A stretch of DNA of 64,000 nt from contig NZ_JAFFID010000001.1 in assembly GCF_017355955.1 (NCBI RefSeq), positions 1,054,001 to 1,118,000 on the forward strand, read 5' to 3'. The notes beneath the pieces were generated by a model, which saw only the letters and a program-made list of their open reading frames with translations, ran no database searches and was not told where the DNA came from. The stretch's first letter is position 1; each line of letters opens with the position of its first letter. The DNA is from Sabulibacter ruber (GTDB lineage Bacteria > Bacteroidota > Bacteroidia > Cytophagales > Hymenobacteraceae). A program made the position numbers and the translations under genes. Positions 50,376 to 60,473 of the stretch are shown here, one piece after another.

Positions 50376-53300
50376 CTATTGATGAGTCATTGGGTAAGAG
50401 GTTTTAAAAAAGGCAATAATAGCCAACCTTCTCACCTTTTTACGATCGAATGACATATAATCCTGCCCCATCTTGGCCCGAATCTTTAAGCTCCATTCAC
50501 CTAAAAAAGCTCTCGTTTCATCAAAAACGAACGTCCCGTCATGGAGAGTACCGAAAACGCCTGTCTTACTTATTATCCCTGAAACACTTCTACTAGTATC
50601 AAGACTTGTACTTCCCATCGGTGTTTTTAACTCCGCTTCAATATCAGAAGGTTCATCCAAATCACCTAATAGCTTTATTTCAGTAAAAGAAATAGTTTTA
50701 TTTCTGGTGTAAAAAGGGAAATGCTCTGGCGTTAAAGTGAAAACAAGTTCCTGTTCCGCACCAGCTGGTGCAGGTTTAAGAAACCGGTGCCACTCACTTG
50801 GGAAAACACTTTCTAAGTCAATTAACTGAATACCTTTTTCAGGTAATATGCTGCGTAATTCCTGCAATGCCCCATCACGCAATTGCTGGCCACCATCTAT
50901 GGAAGAAAAACGCATATGCAGAATTACATCGGTTATAGTCCGGCGATCAAAGTAGTTTGTTTCTCTAGGAAGATCAAGCTGCCAGGTGCTCTCAGCTCCA
51001 GCACCTTCAAAAGGCAAGTAACGTTCATCTCTAAAATCCAACTGAAAGACGCCACTATCTTCGAGTCCGTGGCTGGTGGCAATTGCCTGTGTAGGAACAA
51101 AATCAGGGAAAAACCTGCTATCGGGATTTCCTGAACTGGACTGATCCTTATACGCTGGATTTACATCATTACTGATTCGCACTTTACTCTTTTTTAACCG
51201 TAAGGTGCAGTTAATGCTTGTATAAGGGCCTACTACGCATGGAATTGATATAGTTACTGATTTAATCCTTCTTTTATAATGACCTGGATAATCCATGTCG
51301 AACAACCACTCTGGTAGCACCACTTCACAGGTCCCATTCTCAATAAGCTCTATTAAGCTAAGAGGATCAATCTTACGTAAGGAAATATGCTTTTGAATTT
51401 CAAAGCTACGCTTATTCTGCTCAAGGTAGGCAATTTCCAACCTTTTAAGGGCCTGTTGCAGCCGCTCCCCGGAAAGCAATCCTTGCTTAAGGCTGTCCCA
51501 GTATCCAAACTGAATGTAATTAGTTGGATCATCAAGTCTGAGGGAAAGATCATTTCGGAAAGCTTTCTCCGCCTTTTTAGCCTGATCATAGGCCTGTTTG
51601 TAACTCTCAAAATATAGACCTGACAACTCTCCGGTCATCCAAACATATAATTCCTTGTTCGTAAATTTGGAATGCATGAGGCTATGCATCTCTTGGTTTT
51701 GCTGTACCATCAAATCATGGTTATCCAGTTCGATTTGTGCAATAGCTAACCGTACCTCTGTCGCTATAATCTGTTTTTCCAACTGCTTCATCTCTGATTC
51801 GGCCACATCTTTCTGTAACTGCCACTCCTGGCTCCGGCGTTCATAACCAGCCATTGTCCCCACGAGTGATCCTGCCGATCCGGCAATAGAAGCCAAAATG
51901 CCTAAATTCTGAGCTGCCCGATCAGCCGCATTGGAGGTATTACTACCCCCAACCTGGGTAGCCGCAATAGGGAACCCTGTAATAAATTCAGGTAATAAAC
52001 TAAGAGACACTGCTCCCATCATAACGCCAGCTTGAATGCCCTGTATTCCTAAACTGGTACCCATTAATGTAAGCTGCGTTGCCTCCAGTAGACTAATTGG
52101 TAAAGTTAGGTTTCGGCTATAGTAGTCTTTCCGAATCTTTACCGTTTCTAAAGATCGCTGCAGTCCTTGTAGATTAGCCTTTGCTTCATCAATTTGCCGC
52201 TGCTTAGTCTGACGTTGTGCGTTAAGAAGTACTCCTTCAAAGCTTTGTCTCAGGAGGGCCATCTCTTCGGCATCCTTTTTCTCTAAAGCAGATAGTAAAG
52301 CACTCCCATACGAACGGACCTCTGCACACAATTGATTGGCGTTCTGCAGCAGGTAAGTAAACCGGTAAGAAGGTACGCCTGTATTAATATCAGCAAGAAT
52401 TGCACTGAGGTCAATACCCGCTTGCTGAGCGCGGATAAAAAGTTCAGGTTCAATAGCGTTCTCAAATGGGGATAAGTCTGTTATAACACCATCTATGTTC
52501 TGGCAGTACCGGATCTTTCGCTGGCGATCCTCAATTATATCCCAATATTTTAGCAATTTATCATTCTGAGGAATGCAGAAATATAGATCCTGATGACTCA
52601 CTAATAACTTGCTCCATCCCGAGTCAATCAACTTGCGCCATTTATCAATATTTAAATTTTCTTCTTTTAACTTACCGTTTTTTGCAACTGCTTTACCTTT
52701 TTTTACCACACCATTATAGCTCCTGGTTAGCTTTCTAATCTCTTCCAGTAACATACCGGAATGATCTGGTCCTAATGTAAAGTGCTCCAGCTCAACTAGG
52801 GTGTTCGCTAGAGCATCTAGAGGTTTAAGTTCTTTAAATGATTTAATGGGTGCTTTTCTATGTGGAAAGATAGTTTTGGGCTTAGGGCCCAATATTGCCT
52901 CGGCTCGGCGGTATAACAAGGCCGCCATGTTTATTGAAGTTATAGTCTCCTGCCGAAACATTTGGTCACCCCAAGCAATCAGGGTATCTAAGTATTGCAT
53001 AACTACTCCCTTTTGTAGCGCAGTTGGGCGCATACTGGCTAACAAATAGGGATTAAATGGATTCTGCTGCCATGCTTTAACTTGGGCCTCAGCTGTGAGC
53101 TGAGCAGTAGTTGTACCTGCTCCTGCCAGATCCAGCATAAGTTGACGAACGCTTTCCCTTTGATATGCTTCAGAAGAGGCTTCTACAAAGGGTCTAGGAC
53201 GCCAGTATTTTCTTGGTGCTAGTTCATTGCGACTATCCGTAGGATCGAATACAAAATGCAACCACTTCAAAGCATCCTCATGCTTTTGATTAGCCGATAG

Positions 53301-56300
53301 CCTCTCGGCAATTAGCAGTGGACCGTGCACGAAAAGTTCCCAATTATAGATTGAATAGGCGCCGGGAAGCTCATAATCAATATCTGTCGTGGGATAGGGC
53401 TCAAGAACCGCTTCAGTCGGATCGTAAGTATCCTCAAAAAGTTCGTTATTATTTAATTGCTGCAAAGAGGGGTTCATGAGACCAGGAGATGGCAGACCAT
53501 ACCGATTTAATTGGCGAATCACTTCGGTAATATACGGATGATAGTGTGTGTGGAAGCTTCCAGAAAAAAAACAGTAGGTGCGTTTTGCATCTTGAATAAA
53601 AAACTGATCATCAAGTTTTCCGTCGTCTGTTGTAGTATAGGAATTTGATTCATTTGATGGTAGCCATCGCTTTTGATACTGATGGGGGGCAATTACCCGA
53701 TAAATAGAGGGATGATAATCAAGGGATTTAAGAAGATCTGGAATTACGCATTTTTTCAGCGTTCCTTGGGGATCATCATCCTGAGTGATTGGCTCACCGG
53801 AAACGAATTGCAAGGCACTTTGTAAGGCTCCGAATGCAAGATCCTGAATATCTGCCAAAATATCAGTAACAAAGTCAAAAGAGCCTAAGTCAGGTTTATG
53901 GGTATTCAGCGCACCATAAGCGTCGTCGAGTACAAAAGATCCAAGGAATTTTAGATAAGTACCATCATATACATTATTACCTACATCAATACCTAACCGG
54001 GTAACATGAGATTGAATTACTAATTGGTCATCGTTTTCGATACGACCATTAAAGGTGAACAACCGTTTACGATCAAAAGGAGCATCTGGTGCTTTCTTTT
54101 TTCTTGCGTCTTCATTTTCCTTCACTTCATCTTCTGAAGGGTAGCCCCCCTTACTTAATATTTCTTGAAATTCCCTGAGAAGCGGACCTGTCAAATCTAG
54201 AAATGTCAATTTAGAGTTTGACATTTTCTTAGATGTCCATTGCCCATGGCGATATTCACTCCAAGCAAGTTGAATATCATATTGTTTTTTAGGTAAAAAA
54301 TCAAGAACACGAAAAAAGGGATGAAGGCTAATTGTATCGAAAACCAGCTTCAAACCTGCCCCTACTGCTTCAATAGCCTCTTTTAAAGGATCTGACGGAA
54401 GATCCTCAAAGTCTCTTCTCCTTATTTTAAGATCATGAAGATCAACATGAACAGCATCTTCAATTGCTTCTAATAACTTATTATAAGCACCAATAAGTGA
54501 ATAAACAACTGCTCCTCCCGCCTGAGACACTTGTAATAATAGATTCACTACATCAAAAAAAGGACGTAGAAATGCATCCATTTTAAAAGGGCTCTCATCC
54601 TTCTCTGATATAATGGGCCAAAATAGATACAAACGACGATTATAAATGATGGGAATAAGATGGTCGCCTTCAATGTCCACGTCAACCTTTTCCCATGGTG
54701 TCCAACAGATTCGGTTTAATAGTCGTCTATAGTAATAGTGATTTGGTGAGTTTCTGGTGCGGCCAAACACGTGGATAGTATCACGCCCTTTAGGACCTTC
54801 CTCCACATACATACCACAAATTTGCAGCCGCGAAACTTCGTCCAGCTTTTCCAAGTAGTGCAGAAAAGCAGTTTCCGCCTTGTCCATAGAGATGTCATGC
54901 TGCATCAACTCATCTTCCAGTTCCTTAAAGAATGGGGTTTTATCACTACGCCATTCCTGTTTCAGGTAATTCTGCGGATAAAGGAATACCTTCCGGTTGG
55001 CTTCCCAGGTTGGATAGTTTCGCATCCATTCCCACTGAACTGCCCCCTCATCTGAGATAGCTACTTTGGGTTCTAAGTTCATAAGAACGCGTTCTACAAA
55101 TAGCTGCACAGTTGAAATTGCAGAGTGTACCCGGGTCGTTTTTCGGCAGGAACTCATTTCTACGTCCAGCAGAAAATGATCGTAAAGTGACCCGGAACTT
55201 TCCTTGTTCCAATCTGCTACCAGATAATCAACTAAAGCCCGCCGTTGTTGCTCACGCAGTTGATCCCGGATTTCCTTAGCCACTGCTGGCCATTGGTCAG
55301 GGCCAAGTTTGGTACGGAGCACTTCACGTGCTATCCCAACAAACTTTGACGCGAACCTCGCATCTTGATCCCTCAGCATTAAGTCATTGGGGTACAATTG
55401 ATCAACCGGCAGTCCGATGCGCCCAAGCAGTTTGAAACAGCGGCTTACCAGAAAGGGAAGCTGTTCATCCCTGAAATGATACGGGAACTGCGTATTAAGC
55501 GTGCTTACCACATGTCCGGTGGTATTGTTTAACAGCCCAATCAAGTATTTTAAATCATTAATATGCCATCCAGTCAGCTTATTGAGTGTCGTGATATAGT
55601 CGCTACGTTCCCTTCGCGTTGTGGCATCAAAAGGCAAAGGCAAATCGTCTGAAGACCCACTGGGGATACCTTGGGCAATACGAAAAAGCTTTGCATATTC
55701 ACTCTTGTGCTCGGCAACAATTTCGTCTCTGAATTGTGTCCAACGGATCAATTTCTCCCAAGCTGAAAAGCGTGTCCGTATATCAACTAAGGATTGAGGT
55801 CCTTGAAGAGGCAACTGAGCTAGGTCCAGGTATTCTAATGATGGACCTGTTCCGAATAGCCAATCTATTTCGCTCACCTCTTGTATACCGATTTTTTTGA
55901 TGACGACCGTAACTTTATGTAGCCTTTCGTAAATTTCATCAAAAAGCACAGTACCTGCGGGAAGTGGATCCTGTTTTAGCTTAAGGAGTTCATCCATGAA
56001 CGAGGTGTTCGCGGAAGTATTTAGCCATTGGGTTAAGAGTGAAGCACAAACGGACAGTTCCAGGGCAAAATGCTGAGCTATACGTTCAGCAACGAATGAA
56101 GTATCGTCCGCTCCTAGGCCTGGCGATCGAAGTCCATTCTGGATAGAATCCTGTAATGCCTGTCGGACAACCGGATCAGGACCGTTGCGGCGTTCACCTT
56201 GGTCTACGTGCACCAGTAAGTAATTTAACTCAGATAGGGAAAAGGACGAAACTGACAATGTCTCCCAACGCTGAATGAAGCGCATGGTCAAAGTAGTGGA

Positions 56301-59300
56301 AGGAGTGCCGGTACTATCCAGGAATGGGTCCCCTGCAAAATTAATAAATGTGAGCAGTTCAGTCATCTTAGCTCCCAGGTATTTAGCTAGCGATGCATAC
56401 CTGTAAACAAGGGATAAGTTAGTAAGCGAGATATCACTGTCAGCAATACTCAAAGTAGAAATTAGCATCCTACCCTCTTCGCTGGAAATCCCCAATGCAC
56501 CTGCTAAATCAACCTCATGGGCACCAAACCGCCCAATGCTACCACTATTTACATCAGTCAATGGGAAGCGTGTTCCTCCTGGCAAGCCCCGTTGCTGCTT
56601 TTCAAACACCTCATAGTAAAATGAATTAGTACGAGGAAGGTGTTCAGAATTATAATTAACAATATCCAGATTGGCCCACCAGCTCAACAATTCAGGTATC
56701 GAAACAGAATGACCTTCTTTAAGTCGTTGCACATGAGACAGCTTGATTAAAAGGGGCGCATCCAGAATAGGTGTATTATTAAAATCCTTACTTGACAGTG
56801 CAGTTAAGGCACGATCTAAATCATAAATAGACCATCCAACTTTGCGCCACAATCGAAGTATCCGGCTAATAAATCCAGCCCCTTTTATGTTTAAGCCATC
56901 AATTCGGATATGGTCAGGATTACAGTCTGTAGGACTATTAAATTCTAATGTTAGGCGGCCCGCTGCTTGGACCGACTTGAGCGATAATAGTGTAAGTAAT
57001 TCCGGATAAGATAAGTTTGCTTTGCTAAGAAATTTACTAACGTTTTCCAAGTCCTTTAACCAATTCAAGTTAAGTACTTTGTATCCCCATAGATGTTGAG
57101 CGAAGGTAGGCGTTCCTGATTGGATAGGCTGTCCCGTAATAAGTTTCCGCTCATTGGTAGAAAGGGAGAATACTTCGCCTACAATCAGTTCGTCCGTTAA
57201 TATCCGAACTTCCGTCAGTTCATAAAATTGCTTTTGATTGTCGGGATCATTAGGAATTACCAATGGGGTGAAGATTTCCAATAATTCACGCCGTGAGGTC
57301 CCGAGTCGCTCTTGGATAATCCGCAACTCAGTGGTGTAAATATCAAAAGGGAGGGTGAACGGGAAAACGGTGCTGGCAAGTTTCTGGTAAGCATCTTCAT
57401 TGATGTGATCCGGGATAACGCTCAGGTCTTCCTCGCTGGATTCAGTTTGATATGCCGGAGATGACCTGGGGGACACTGCGTTTTCCAGTACTTCATTGAC
57501 TATATCTATATATGGAATGAGCGTGTTGGTGTTTTCACAGGATAATTTAATATCCACTATTTCCGGCCGCCGCGCCTTTTGTACATAGGAGCCATCTTCC
57601 GTCAATACTTCCAAGGCATTTTTGCTACCCGCGTTGTTGTCTGGGTTCTCCAGAAAAGCGAGCAGGTCCACTAGATAAGCTGCCGGGCTAAACAGCGAAC
57701 GGCAGCGTTCACAGGAACACAGGGACTGCTCTTGAAATAGGTTCTTCAGATTGGGACTACTATCCCAAACAAACGCAGGAAAAGGTGTAACAGTCGTTTC
57801 TACCCCATTAAAAATCGGATTAAATTTAGTTGCCAAAAGGGTCGTTTTCGACCATGTCTCCTGAGCTCTGCTGTACAACTCTTCTGCTTTTTCTGCCTTA
57901 ACATTCATTTTTCCCATGGCAGCCATAAATGCCTTCTTGCCTCTCTGCACAATATCATAAGCAGATTTATATCCGGCATTTAATAAATGCTTCGTCTCTT
58001 GATAACCTGCCCCCAGCCGTAATAACCGTTGGCGGATCTTAAGCGAATCGATCAGCCTATTTCTCTGATCTTCTGATAATTGCTTTGTTAATTCATTTTT
58101 TTCTAAAAATTCATGAATGGGAGTTCGCAACAAATTAAATTTATTTGCTTCCTGGAGTGTATTTAAAAGATCAGCTTCTGGTATACCTATGTTTGTATTA
58201 TCATCGCCCGGCATATCCCGCAGCAGGGCAGTGGTAGGATAAAGTTCTGAAGCCCTGTTAAACACCTCAGTGGTAATTAGATGGCTATTATCAGGATCAG
58301 TTCCTAAAGTATTAATAACGATTTTATTGGTTTCTTTGAAGCTTAGTCGGGCTGCATCCTTTGGGTTTAAAAGATTTGATGTTAAAAACTTAGCTAATCT
58401 GGGTTCGCCGCTTGCTATGAACCCGAAAACTGCAGATTTCCAAACCTTTTCTTTCATCGGCCTGCCGATTTTCTTCTCCCGCTTGAAGGATCGCCAAAAG
58501 AGCTCATCATTACCATCATTAAACCGCCACAACTGAGCTATTTTTTTTGCTATCTGCTTATCAACGCCACTAAGCTCGAAGATATCATTAAAAGAAAGTT
58601 GTTGATCGGATAATCGTTCTTCTCGCACCTCTTCCAGGGTACGATCCTGGAGATTGCTTATGATTGAATCAACCTCTTTATTGTCCAACTTTTCAATCAA
58701 ACCTTTTGACATGGCAGCACGGATAGACCGACCCAGGCGTTCAGTAGTTAATCCTTGTAAGACTTTCTTTTCCGTGCCAGTATTTGTCACTACAAACGCA
58801 AAGGCAATATCAACATGAATAGATAATTCCTTAGCGAGTTTACGCGCAGTAGCATAGCGTCGAACGAGTTCTTCAGGCTTTCCGGAAAGCCTTGCCACCT
58901 CTTTCCATTCGTGATCTTCGACCTGGTCGGCTTTGACCCCATTCAATACCCGGAGAATATTCCGGTGCAGGACATTGTACTGGGAAGATGGTTTATGTAC
59001 TTCCAGGTCTACCTTCAAAGAGTGCCTTGGACGATACTCGAATTCCTTCCTTATGGTGGGCTTTGTTCCTGCATTATCTTCCTTTCCAGTGCTATCTTTC
59101 TTATTTCGTGGTTCCTTCCCATTGCCAGTTGATTCAGGTTCCTGTGTGTAAGCCTCGACAATGAGATGAATAACAGTAGCTTTCTCAAATGATATATTTT
59201 TAAGCTCCATTGCTAAACGGTACTCCCCATTATTGTCCGTATGGGTAGTAGCAACGGACTCTTCTGTTCTCAACCTTTTATGTTTCACCAAAAGCCGGTA

Positions 59301-59453
59301 GCCCTTTAACGGAGTACCATTTTCATCGGTAACCTTACCATAAAGCATGGAACCATTTAAAGGCTTCTGCCCATTATCTTTAATTACCTTATTTACCTCC
59401 AGAGCCTTTGATGTGCCATTACCCTGCTTAGGATTTCTTTTATTAGATTCCAT
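50376..59453 (-). CDS. TcA-type toxin complex subunit (neuraminidase-like, VRP1 domain)
   Basis: 3025 residues from the ATG at 59453 (MESNKRNPKQGNG); a TTG at 59480 is possible. An N-terminal beta-sandwich of the carboxypeptidase-regulatory type ('MLYGKVTDENGTPLKGYRL') lies near 35-115. The Salmonella virulence plasmid (VRP1) region is near 575-660 ('LFSPAAYLVDLLAFLENPD'). The neuraminidase-like/ABC-toxin region is near 1410-1500 ('SSCRKTTRVHSAISTVQLF' and 'WMRNYPTWEANRKVFLYP'). A long helical pore region lies near 2480-2680, and the TcB-binding end near 2735-2850 ('SVTISIPCVVGPYTSINCTL'). TcA forms a pentameric bell that binds a cell and injects the TcB/TcC load. Usual TcA is about 2500 residues. 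It is the last gene of the minus-strand operon. Confidence 0.9.
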   Translation of the reverse strand: MESNKRNPKQGNGTSKALEVNKVIKDNGQKPLNGSMLYGKVTDENGTPLKGYRLLVKHKRLRTEESVATTHTDNNGEYRLAMELKNISFEKATVIHLIVEAYTQEPESTGNGKEPRNKKDSTGKEDNAGTKPTIRKEFEYRPRHSLKVDLEVHKPSSQYNVLHRNILRVLNGVKADQVEDHEWKEVARLSGKPEELVRRYATARKLAKELSIHVDIAFAFVVTNTGTEKKVLQGLTTERLGRSIRAAMSKGLIEKLDNKEVDSIISNLQDRTLEEVREERLSDQQLSFNDIFELSGVDKQIAKKIAQLWRFNDGNDELFWRSFKREKKIGRPMKEKVWKSAVFGFIASGEPRLAKFLTSNLLNPKDAARLSFKETNKIVINTLGTDPDNSHLITTEVFNRASELYPTTALLRDMPGDDNTNIGIPEADLLNTLQEANKFNLLRTPIHEFLEKNELTKQLSEDQRNRLIDSLKIRQRLLRLGAGYQETKHLLNAGYKSAYDIVQRGKKAFMAAMGKMNVKAEKAEELYSRAQETWSKTTLLATKFNPIFNGVETTVTPFPAFVWDSSPNLKNLFQEQSLCSCERCRSLFSPAAYLVDLLAFLENPDNNAGSKNALEVLTEDGSYVQKARRPEIVDIKLSCENTNTLIPYIDIVNEVLENAVSPRSSPAYQTESSEEDLSVIPDHINEDAYQKLASTVFPFTLPFDIYTTELRIIQERLGTSRRELLEIFTPLVIPNDPDNQKQFYELTEVRILTDELIVGEVFSLSTNERKLITGQPIQSGTPTFAQHLWGYKVLNLNWLKDLENVSKFLSKANLSYPELLTLLSLKSVQAAGRLTLEFNSPTDCNPDHIRIDGLNIKGAGFISRILRLWRKVGWSIYDLDRALTALSSKDFNNTPILDAPLLIKLSHVQRLKEGHSVSIPELLSWWANLDIVNYNSEHLPRTNSFYYEVFEKQQRGLPGGTRFPLTDVNSGSIGRFGAHEVDLAGALGISSEEGRMLISTLSIADSDISLTNLSLVYRYASLAKYLGAKMTELLTFINFAGDPFLDSTGTPSTTLTMRFIQRWETLSVSSFSLSELNYLLVHVDQGERRNGPDPVVRQALQDSIQNGLRSPGLGADDTSFVAERIAQHFALELSVCASLLTQWLNTSANTSFMDELLKLKQDPLPAGTVLFDEIYERLHKVTVVIKKIGIQEVSEIDWLFGTGPSLEYLDLAQLPLQGPQSLVDIRTRFSAWEKLIRWTQFRDEIVAEHKSEYAKLFRIAQGIPSGSSDDLPLPFDATTRRERSDYITTLNKLTGWHINDLKYLIGLLNNTTGHVVSTLNTQFPYHFRDEQLPFLVSRCFKLLGRIGLPVDQLYPNDLMLRDQDARFASKFVGIAREVLRTKLGPDQWPAVAKEIRDQLREQQRRALVDYLVADWNKESSGSLYDHFLLDVEMSSCRKTTRVHSAISTVQLFVERVLMNLEPKVAISDEGAVQWEWMRNYPTWEANRKVFLYPQNYLKQEWRSDKTPFFKELEDELMQHDISMDKAETAFLHYLEKLDEVSRLQICGMYVEEGPKGRDTIHVFGRTRNSPNHYYYRRLLNRICWTPWEKVDVDIEGDHLIPIIYNRRLYLFWPIISEKDESPFKMDAFLRPFFDVVNLLLQVSQAGGAVVYSLIGAYNKLLEAIEDAVHVDLHDLKIRRRDFEDLPSDPLKEAIEAVGAGLKLVFDTISLHPFFRVLDFLPKKQYDIQLAWSEYRHGQWTSKKMSNSKLTFLDLTGPLLREFQEILSKGGYPSEDEVKENEDARKKKAPDAPFDRKRLFTFNGRIENDDQLVIQSHVTRLGIDVGNNVYDGTYLKFLGSFVLDDAYGALNTHKPDLGSFDFVTDILADIQDLAFGALQSALQFVSGEPITQDDDPQGTLKKCVIPDLLKSLDYHPSIYRVIAPHQYQKRWLPSNESNSYTTTDDGKLDDQFFIQDAKRTYCFFSGSFHTHYHPYITEVIRQLNRYGLPSPGLMNPSLQQLNNNELFEDTYDPTEAVLEPYPTTDIDYELPGAYSIYNWELFVHGPLLIAERLSANQKHEDALKWLHFVFDPTDSRNELAPRKYWRPRPFVEASSEAYQRESVRQLMLDLAGAGTTTAQLTAEAQVKAWQQNPFNPYLLASMRPTALQKGVVMQYLDTLIAWGDQMFRQETITSINMAALLYRRAEAILGPKPKTIFPHRKAPIKSFKELKPLDALANTLVELEHFTLGPDHSGMLLEEIRKLTRSYNGVVKKGKAVAKNGKLKEENLNIDKWRKLIDSGWSKLLVSHQDLYFCIPQNDKLLKYWDIIEDRQRKIRYCQNIDGVITDLSPFENAIEPELFIRAQQAGIDLSAILADINTGVPSYRFTYLLQNANQLCAEVRSYGSALLSALEKKDAEEMALLRQSFEGVLLNAQRQTKQRQIDEAKANLQGLQRSLETVKIRKDYYSRNLTLPISLLEATQLTLMGTSLGIQGIQAGVMMGAVSLSLLPEFITGFPIAATQVGGSNTSNAADRAAQNLGILASIAGSAGSLVGTMAGYERRSQEWQLQKDVAESEMKQLEKQIIATEVRLAIAQIELDNHDLMVQQNQEMHSLMHSKFTNKELYVWMTGELSGLYFESYKQAYDQAKKAEKAFRNDLSLRLDDPTNYIQFGYWDSLKQGLLSGERLQQALKRLEIAYLEQNKRSFEIQKHISLRKIDPLSLIELIENGTCEVVLPEWLFDMDYPGHYKRRIKSVTISIPCVVGPYTSINCTLRLKKSKVRISNDVNPAYKDQSSSGNPDSRFFPDFVPTQAIATSHGLEDSGVFQLDFRDERYLPFEGAGAESTWQLDLPRETNYFDRRTITDVILHMRFSSIDGGQQLRDGALQELRSILPEKGIQLIDLESVFPSEWHRFLKPAPAGAEQELVFTLTPEHFPFYTRNKTISFTEIKLLGDLDEPSDIEAELKTPMGSTSLDTSRSVSGIISKTGVFGTLHDGTFVFDETRAFLGEWSLKIRAKMGQDYMSFDRKKVRRLAIIAFFKTSYPMTHQ

Positions 59454-59495
59454 TAGGTTTGGAGTTTGAGTTAATTTCAAAACGGTTGAGTTTGG

Positions 59496-60389
59496 TTAAC
59501 TCTCAGGCTCATTTTTCTTACCTCCCTGGAGTTCGGGAGGAGCATAGAATAGGGTCACAATACTCTGATAGGCTAACTTTGTGCTTTTGATGCGTTGCAC
59601 GATGTACTCCCTAAACGAAAACAATAAAAGCAATATGGCCGGCCAGGTTGGTAAACCAGTCAGCAAACCGATCCACTGAAAAATTATTATTAGCGCAACC
59701 ACTAAAACAAGGCTCCTGAAAAATTTAGAGATAGCCATTGCCCGGTTCACCTGCTCTGCTACGGACGGATACCAGGTATCAAGGATGCAAAGTGCCCATT
59801 TGAAGGTGTTGTCTCTTTCAGTCGCCGGCTTTGCTTCAGAATCCATAAGGTGTTTAGCAGACACATAATTTTGGTCTAGCTTAAGTTCGAGTTTAAGGTT
59901 AAAGAAGGAATGAAGGACTTTACGCAGAGGGTTACTCCTATATTTTTCCCAAAACTCTTCAACTACTTCATCAGATAATTTGCTAGATTTAAGTCTTTTT
60001 AAGTGAATCTTTTTTTGTTCTCTACTTAATTTTTTAGCTTTTTCTATTTTTTCTTTTTTTGGTTTTTTGATTTGCTCTTCTAAGTTTTCCCGGTAAGGAT
60101 AAATTTGCCTTCTGATAATATCATATACAACATCCATTCCACCTGCCACCGAACCCAAGTAATAACCAAATCCAAAAGCAGCAAATACAAAACTTACCCA
60201 GAAAATGGGGGCGTATAGTTCTTCTAAAGCATAACAATATAATGGCTGTCCAATTGTATTACTAGTGTTGAACCATGCAGGGTGCTGAGCCTCCATTGCA
60301 AGGAGTATAGTTACCATCGCGCTACCTGGTAGCAGTATGACGATAAATTCTGTAAAGCCAAGGAAGAACTCATTTGGTTTGAAATCCAT
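59496..60389 (-). CDS. Four-helix membrane protein of unknown function inside the Tc operon
   Basis: 297 residues. Membrane helices lie at about 12-32 ('FIVILLPGSAMVTILLAM'), 58-82, 222-242 and 246-264. Between the second and third there is a highly charged, helical cytoplasmic part of about 130 residues, extremely rich in lysine and glutamate ('KKPKKEKIEKAKKLSREQKK'). The ends are polar. The gene stands between the TcB/TcC gene (84 bases away) and the TcA gene (42 bases), so all three are probably one mRNA. I know of no Tc component of this type. It could help release the toxin, act as immunity, or anchor the complex; none of this is shown by the sequence. Confidence 0.75.
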   Translation of the reverse strand: MDFKPNEFFLGFTEFIVILLPGSAMVTILLAMEAQHPAWFNTSNTIGQPLYCYALEELYAPIFWVSFVFAAFGFGYYLGSVAGGMDVVYDIIRRQIYPYRENLEEQIKKPKKEKIEKAKKLSREQKKIHLKRLKSSKLSDEVVEEFWEKYRSNPLRKVLHSFFNLKLELKLDQNYVSAKHLMDSEAKPATERDNTFKWALCILDTWYPSVAEQVNRAMAISKFFRSLVLVVALIIIFQWIGLLTGLPTWPAILLLLFSFREYIVQRIKSTKLAYQSIVTLFYAPPELQGGKKNEPES

Positions 60390-60473
60390 TTTAACTAATA
60401 ATCAGAACTACCACTCCATAAACTTCTTATATTCCATTATCACCTATATATAATCAAATATGAGCAATCAGAA

